A stretch of DNA of 64,000 bases, taken from Chloroflexota bacterium. Lineage in GTDB: Bacteria; Chloroflexota; Anaerolineae; Anaerolineales; Villigracilaceae. Of the stretch, positions 60,962-64,000 are shown piece after piece (the stretch's first letter is position 1; every line of letters begins with the position of its first letter). A model generated the notes under the pieces. That model was not told where the DNA came from. It saw nothing but the letters and a program-made list of their open reading frames with translations, and made no database searches. Position numbers and translations under genes: made by a program. The DNA is taken from contig QMIW01000001.1 in assembly GCA_024434165.1 (NCBI GenBank), forward strand, positions 1 through 64,000. Reading direction: 5' to 3'.

Positions 60962-62494
60962 TTAATCCGCACTGGCGGCGTCAATCGATTCCTCAAGGTT
61001 CGATTGCTGGGAGGAAGACTCGCGGTCTCCTTTGGAGGCAGTGCTGTGGCGTGCGGCGTCGGTCAGTGTGCGGCGCGGGGCGAGGAAGATCGCTGCCAGC
61101 CCCAACAGAGCAGCAGTGAAGGCAATCATGAAGACCAAGTTGATCGAATTTGCCATTGCCAGGCGCGCATTTTCGGCAATCACCACTTGTGAGCCGGGCG
61201 TGGGGTTGAGCAGCTGTTGGATGATACTCACATCTTGCCCCGCCGCTTGCAGTCCGGAGGTCAGGTGCAGGGTCAATGCGGCGCCCATCACGCTCACGCC
61301 GAGAGTCCCGCCAATGGAGCGGCTAAACTGAACGGTGGAGGTGGCTGCACCAAGATGACGGCGTTCCACGCTGGACTGTACGGCAATCAGGAGGGACGGG
61401 ATCGAAAGCCCCATACCAACGCCCATCAGGGCGACGAAGACCATCAACAGGGTCTGGCTAGTGTTGAGGCTGGCTTGCGACATGAGGAAGGTGCCCAGGC
61501 TCAACGATGTCATGCCGATCAATCCCAGCGTCCGGTAACCGACGATCAACATCAGGCGCGCGCCGATAATGCTGGCAGTCACCCAGCCAAGCAGCATAGG
61601 GGTGATCGTGATGCCCGCCTGTGTGGCGCTGGTTCCCAGTACGGATTGTACAAACAATGGGACGAAGGATGTGCTTCCGAACATCGCCCAGCCTGCCAGC
61701 ATACCATGCCCCACGGCGACCGAGAACAGTCGGTCGTGAAAGAGATTCAGCGGCAGAATGGGGTCCACAGCGCGGCGTTCCGCCCATAGAAGAACGGCGA
61801 AGAGAATCGCTGCCAGGCTGATCAGCGCCCAACCGGCAGGCGTCCCCAACTCCATCAGCCCGAAGAGAAGCGCGACCACGCAGGCCGTTAAAAGACCTGC
61901 GCCAGCGTAATCTACGACAGGCATTTCGTGATGATGCACCTGGTCTCGCCAGGCGAACGCCACCAGTGCGGCGGCCAGCAAACCGGGGATGACGTTGACA
62001 TAAAAGACCCAGCGCCAGGAGAGCTGATCCACCAGGAAACCACCCAGAAGCGGCCCCACAATGGATGACACTCCCCACACGCCGGAGAACAATCCCTGCA
62101 TTCGGGCACGTTGCTGGAGTGAGAACATTTCGCCGATCATAATGAATGCCAGAGGCTGGACACCGCCCGCGCCCAGTCCTTGAATGGCTCTGAAAATGAT
62201 GAGCTGGGTCATGTTGCTCGCCTGTCCGCTCAATGCCGAACCGATCAAGAACAGTCCCATGGCGAAGATATAGAGGCGGCGGCGCCCGAACAGATCGGAC
62301 AACTTGCCATAGAGGGGGACGGTGGCGGTCGAGGCCAGCATGAACGCCGAAAAGACCCACGAATAATGTTCCAGCCCGCCCAACTGCCCGATGATGGTGG
62401 GCATGGCAGTGGCAATGACGGTGGATTCCATCGAAGCCATGAACAGGCTGAGCATGATGCCCAGCGTGACGATAATGATACGCTTTCGTGACAT
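60962..62494 (-). CDS. DHA2-family drug efflux pump (EmrB/QacA-like)
   Basis: 510 aa, 14 helices. N-terminal MLSLFMASMESTVIATAMPTI (DHA2 helix 1), PLYGKLSDLFGRRRLYI (MFS loop A), RAIQGLGAGGVQPLAF (motif C-like), SWRWVFYVNVIPGLL. It exports drugs or lipophilic toxins using the proton gradient. Downstream of a MarR regulator on the same strand, as in emrRAB-type operons; the C-terminal tail is Ser/Asp-rich (SSQQSNLEESIDAASAD). Confidence 0.92.
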   Translation of the reverse strand: MSRKRIIIVTLGIMLSLFMASMESTVIATAMPTIIGQLGGLEHYSWVFSAFMLASTATVPLYGKLSDLFGRRRLYIFAMGLFLIGSALSGQASNMTQLIIFRAIQGLGAGGVQPLAFIMIGEMFSLQQRARMQGLFSGVWGVSSIVGPLLGGFLVDQLSWRWVFYVNVIPGLLAAALVAFAWRDQVHHHEMPVVDYAGAGLLTACVVALLFGLMELGTPAGWALISLAAILFAVLLWAERRAVDPILPLNLFHDRLFSVAVGHGMLAGWAMFGSTSFVPLFVQSVLGTSATQAGITITPMLLGWVTASIIGARLMLIVGYRTLGLIGMTSLSLGTFLMSQASLNTSQTLLMVFVALMGVGMGLSIPSLLIAVQSSVERRHLGAATSTVQFSRSIGGTLGVSVMGAALTLHLTSGLQAAGQDVSIIQQLLNPTPGSQVVIAENARLAMANSINLVFMIAFTAALLGLAAIFLAPRRTLTDAARHSTASKGDRESSSQQSNLEESIDAASAD

Positions 62495-62535
62495 ATTCTT
62501 AAACTTATACTTCCTTTTAGGGGGATTTCTCGAAT

Positions 62536-62676
62536 CTATTTGCAGACATCGCGCATGATCGTTCTATTCGGCATTTTCCAATGAAGTTGATCTGCAAAAC
62601 AATGTGAAACACTGTTGATTTTTTCTGCACTGCCATTTTCGTGGATTAATTCCTGGGCAGCGATAACCATTTTCAT
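62536..62676 (-). CDS. Possible small protein, 46 aa
   Basis: MKMVIAAQELIHENGSAEKI..., ending in RTIMRDVCK, in the gap between the MarR stop and the DHA2 start. Composition looks protein-like, with no membrane segment, but no strong ribosome site is visible. Its role, if real, is unknown. The rest of the gap, 62495-62535, has AAAAGGA before the DHA2 ATG. Confidence 0.35.
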   Translation of the reverse strand: MKMVIAAQELIHENGSAEKINSVSHCFADQLHWKMPNRTIMRDVCK

Positions 62677-62696
62677 TTTTCGGCTTGCATGACCGG

Positions 62697-63149
62697 TTAC
62701 TTTTCCGGGCTGAGTACGAACAGGTCTTGAAGGATTTGCATTGCCTGAGAGATTGTCTTCAGTTCCTCTTTTGACAGGCGGGACATTTTGACCATTAGAA
62801 ATTTCTGCGCGAAATCATAGGCAACATTCAGTTCCTCTTGCCCCTGCAGAGTCAGAAAAAGGCACATTTTGCGTCGGTCTTCCTCTCCACCACGAGCATC
62901 GCGGCTCACCAACTTGCGATCCACCAGCTTGTCAATTAACACGGACATCGTTGGCAGTGACACTCCAACATGAGCAGCAACGTCTGAAAGGGAAGTGCCA
63001 TGATTGCGATTGATATATAGCATCGCACGGAATTGGTGGACATTAATGTCGGCGGCGCGCAGCTCATGAAGCTTGGCACGGATGCTGCGCATCACGAGTG
63101 GAACGACATCAATAATCCGCTCAGCGGTACCCCGAACCGTATCTATCAT
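62697..63149 (-). CDS. MarR-family transcription regulator of efflux genes
   Basis: 150 aa. NVHQFRAMLYINRNHGTSLSDVAAHVGVSLPTMSVLIDKLVDRKLV (HTH) and the wing RDARGGEEDRRKMCLFLTLQGQEEL. It has a perfect sigma-70 promoter ahead (63182-63210) and is followed by the DHA2 pump, so it probably represses its own operon and the pump until an inducing compound binds. Confidence 0.92.
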   Translation of the reverse strand: MIDTVRGTAERIIDVVPLVMRSIRAKLHELRAADINVHQFRAMLYINRNHGTSLSDVAAHVGVSLPTMSVLIDKLVDRKLVSRDARGGEEDRRKMCLFLTLQGQEELNVAYDFAQKFLMVKMSRLSKEELKTISQAMQILQDLFVLSPEK

Positions 63150-63181
63150 TTCATTTCCTTTTCTAATAGTTTTGATTTCTA

Positions 63182-63210
63182 ATTATATTCCCTGCTAAAG
63201 GAATTGTCAA
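63182..63210 (-). promoter_or_regulatory. Consensus sigma-70 promoter for marR-type gene
   Basis: On the minus strand: TTGACA, exactly 17 bases, TATAAT. The downstream ATTAGAA occurs twice in direct repeat (about 63160-63185), suitable for a MarR operator that blocks this strong promoter. Confidence 0.85.
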
Positions 63211-63377
63211 ACAGGAATCCTGAGTCTTAAGCATCATCTAGATTTCTGATATGAGGGATAAAGAACACTCAGGCTTGCTTTGTGCTCATCATGACAGCAA
63301 GACGCGTCTCCTCAGTCCCATTGGTAGTTCAAGCTATTCTTCGCTGGCAGAAGCAAAATAAGCCAGACGCAAAAAAC
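63211..63377. other. Gene-free stretch upstream of MarR promoter
   Basis: No credible gene; AT-rich with no clear repeats. The rightward frame 63282-63515 crosses the terminator and is not supported. Confidence 0.4.
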
Positions 63378-63413
63378 AAAGACCGCCAGGATATGCTTAC
63401 CCTGGCGGTCTTT
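63378..63413 (-). terminator. Terminator after membrane-fusion gene
   Basis: AAAGACCGCCAGG and its complement CCTGGCGGTCTTT, 13 pairs, loop about 10. On the minus strand it is followed by TTTGTTTTTT, just past the stop at 63431; on the plus strand by ATTTTGT. Confidence 0.88.
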
Positions 63414-63430
63414 ATTTTGTCTCGTTGTTT

Positions 63431-64000
63431 TTATGGGGTCATGAAGGTTACATCAGCTGGCATACCGGGCTTGAGTTTCAGTTCGGGGTTTGGCACACTT
63501 AACTTAATGGCATAAACGGTGGCCTGGCGTCCTTCCACGGTCTGAACGTTGCGCGGGGTAAATTCCGCCTTGTCGGAAATGTAGGTCACACTGCCGGTAA
63601 AGGTCTGTCCGGGGAAAGAATCCACTGCAATGGAAACCTGATCGCCGAGATTGACCTTGCCATATTCAGTTTCGGGGATATACACCACAAGTTCTACTTC
63701 CTGGAGTTGCCCGATGGTGATGACCACACCGCCCGGGGCGAGCGTCTCGCCGACTTCGATCCCGCGAGTTAAAACAACTCCATCCACCGGCGCAGTGACT
63801 ATCGTCTTTTCGAGTTGAACGTCAATCGCCGCTAGAGCCGCCTGCGCTTGCGCGAGAGCTGCTTCCGCTTGTTGGACACCAGCTTCGGCGGCTTTCAACT
63901 GCATGGACTGGTCGCCAGTAAGCAGGGAGTTGTGGTAATCCAGGGCGCGGTCAAAGCGTTCCTGCGCGACCTTCAGGCGGGCGCGAGCCTCGAGAACATC
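63431..64000 (-). CDS. HlyD/EmrA-type membrane fusion protein, 5' part cut by window
   Basis: At least 189 aa, continuing past 64000. A coiled-coil (ARARLKVAQERFDRALDY ... QAEAALAQAQAALAAIDV), a lipoyl-like half (IVTAPVDGVVLTRGIEVGETL) and a beta-barrel (VELVVYIPETEYGKVNLGDQV, KLKPGMPADVTF), as in HlyD family adaptors. It links an inner membrane pump to the outside; the DHA2 or an ABC partner could be used. Reading frame is open to the window end, so the N-terminus lies outside. Confidence 0.9.
   Translation of the reverse strand, partial: DVLEARARLKVAQERFDRALDYHNSLLTGDQSMQLKAAEAGVQQAEAALAQAQAALAAIDVQLEKTIVTAPVDGVVLTRGIEVGETLAPGGVVITIGQLQEVELVVYIPETEYGKVNLGDQVSIAVDSFPGQTFTGSVTYISDKAEFTPRNVQTVEGRQATVYAIKLSVPNPELKLKPGMPADVTFMTP

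Overview
The window looks like part of a Chloroflexota chromosome, probably of the Anaerolineae. This is an inference from gene content and style: Thr-Pro-rich linkers in surface proteins, mixed glycan, sulfatase and redox genes, and intergenic palindromes. No rRNA or tRNA gene was seen, so taxonomy cannot be fixed. The two ends are arbitrary cuts. The protein at the right edge is incomplete.

Region 1 (about 1-29.1 kb) is an accessory, mobile-element-like block. Leftward from 8.5 kb runs a tightly packed operon with a small unknown protein, a CHC2/TOPRIM primase, SSB, a beta sliding clamp, RadC and three phage/plasmid-type unknowns. radC is interrupted inside its HNHPSG metal motif by a 2.4-kb group II intron whose splicing would restore the frame exactly. 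Rightward from 9.2 kb come a lipoprotein M23 peptidase with tectonin-like repeats, a secretion locus that mixes Tad-pilus parts (CpaB-, CpaE- and CpaF-like) with type IV secretion parts (VirB4-like and VirD4-like ATPases), and small membrane proteins. A Fic protein and a whole C-family DNA polymerase (DnaE) lie on the opposite strand within this block. Together they suggest an element with its own replication module and a hybrid transfer apparatus. No relaxase, integrase or attachment site was identified in the window.

Region 2 (29.1-37.9 kb) is mostly ordinary chromosome: a translationally coupled sirtuin / winged-helix / zinc-knuckle / membrane-anchored GH3 operon, DegV, PlsY, a beta-lactamase-fold hydrolase, a frameshifted membrane gene, a thioesterase, two regulators, a decayed esterase fragment and a 90-bp MITE. 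Region 3 (37.9-53 kb) is a glycan locus: two Cys-type sulfatases with their anaerobic sulfatase-maturating enzyme, alpha/beta hydrolases, two MFS carriers, a carbohydrate ABC transporter without its ATPase, and a LacI regulator with palindromic operators.

Region 4 (53-60.8 kb) is the most interesting part: a leftward redox/detoxification operon opposite a TetR regulator. It contains a YHS protein, a thioredoxin-like protein, dienelactone hydrolase, a FrnE/DsbA protein, DoxX, a DUF5519 protein, a VOC dioxygenase, a peroxiredoxin-like protein, a ferredoxin, an LLM flavin oxidoreductase and a carboxylesterase. Both the FrnE/DsbA gene and the peroxiredoxin gene have a single in-frame TGA exactly at the first cysteine of the CxxC redox motif, followed by a hairpin with a GU-containing loop. 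Both are best read as selenoproteins (UxxC). Ordinary gene calling would truncate both. Region 5 (60.9-64 kb) is an EmrAB-like efflux set: DHA2 pump, MarR regulator and membrane-fusion protein.
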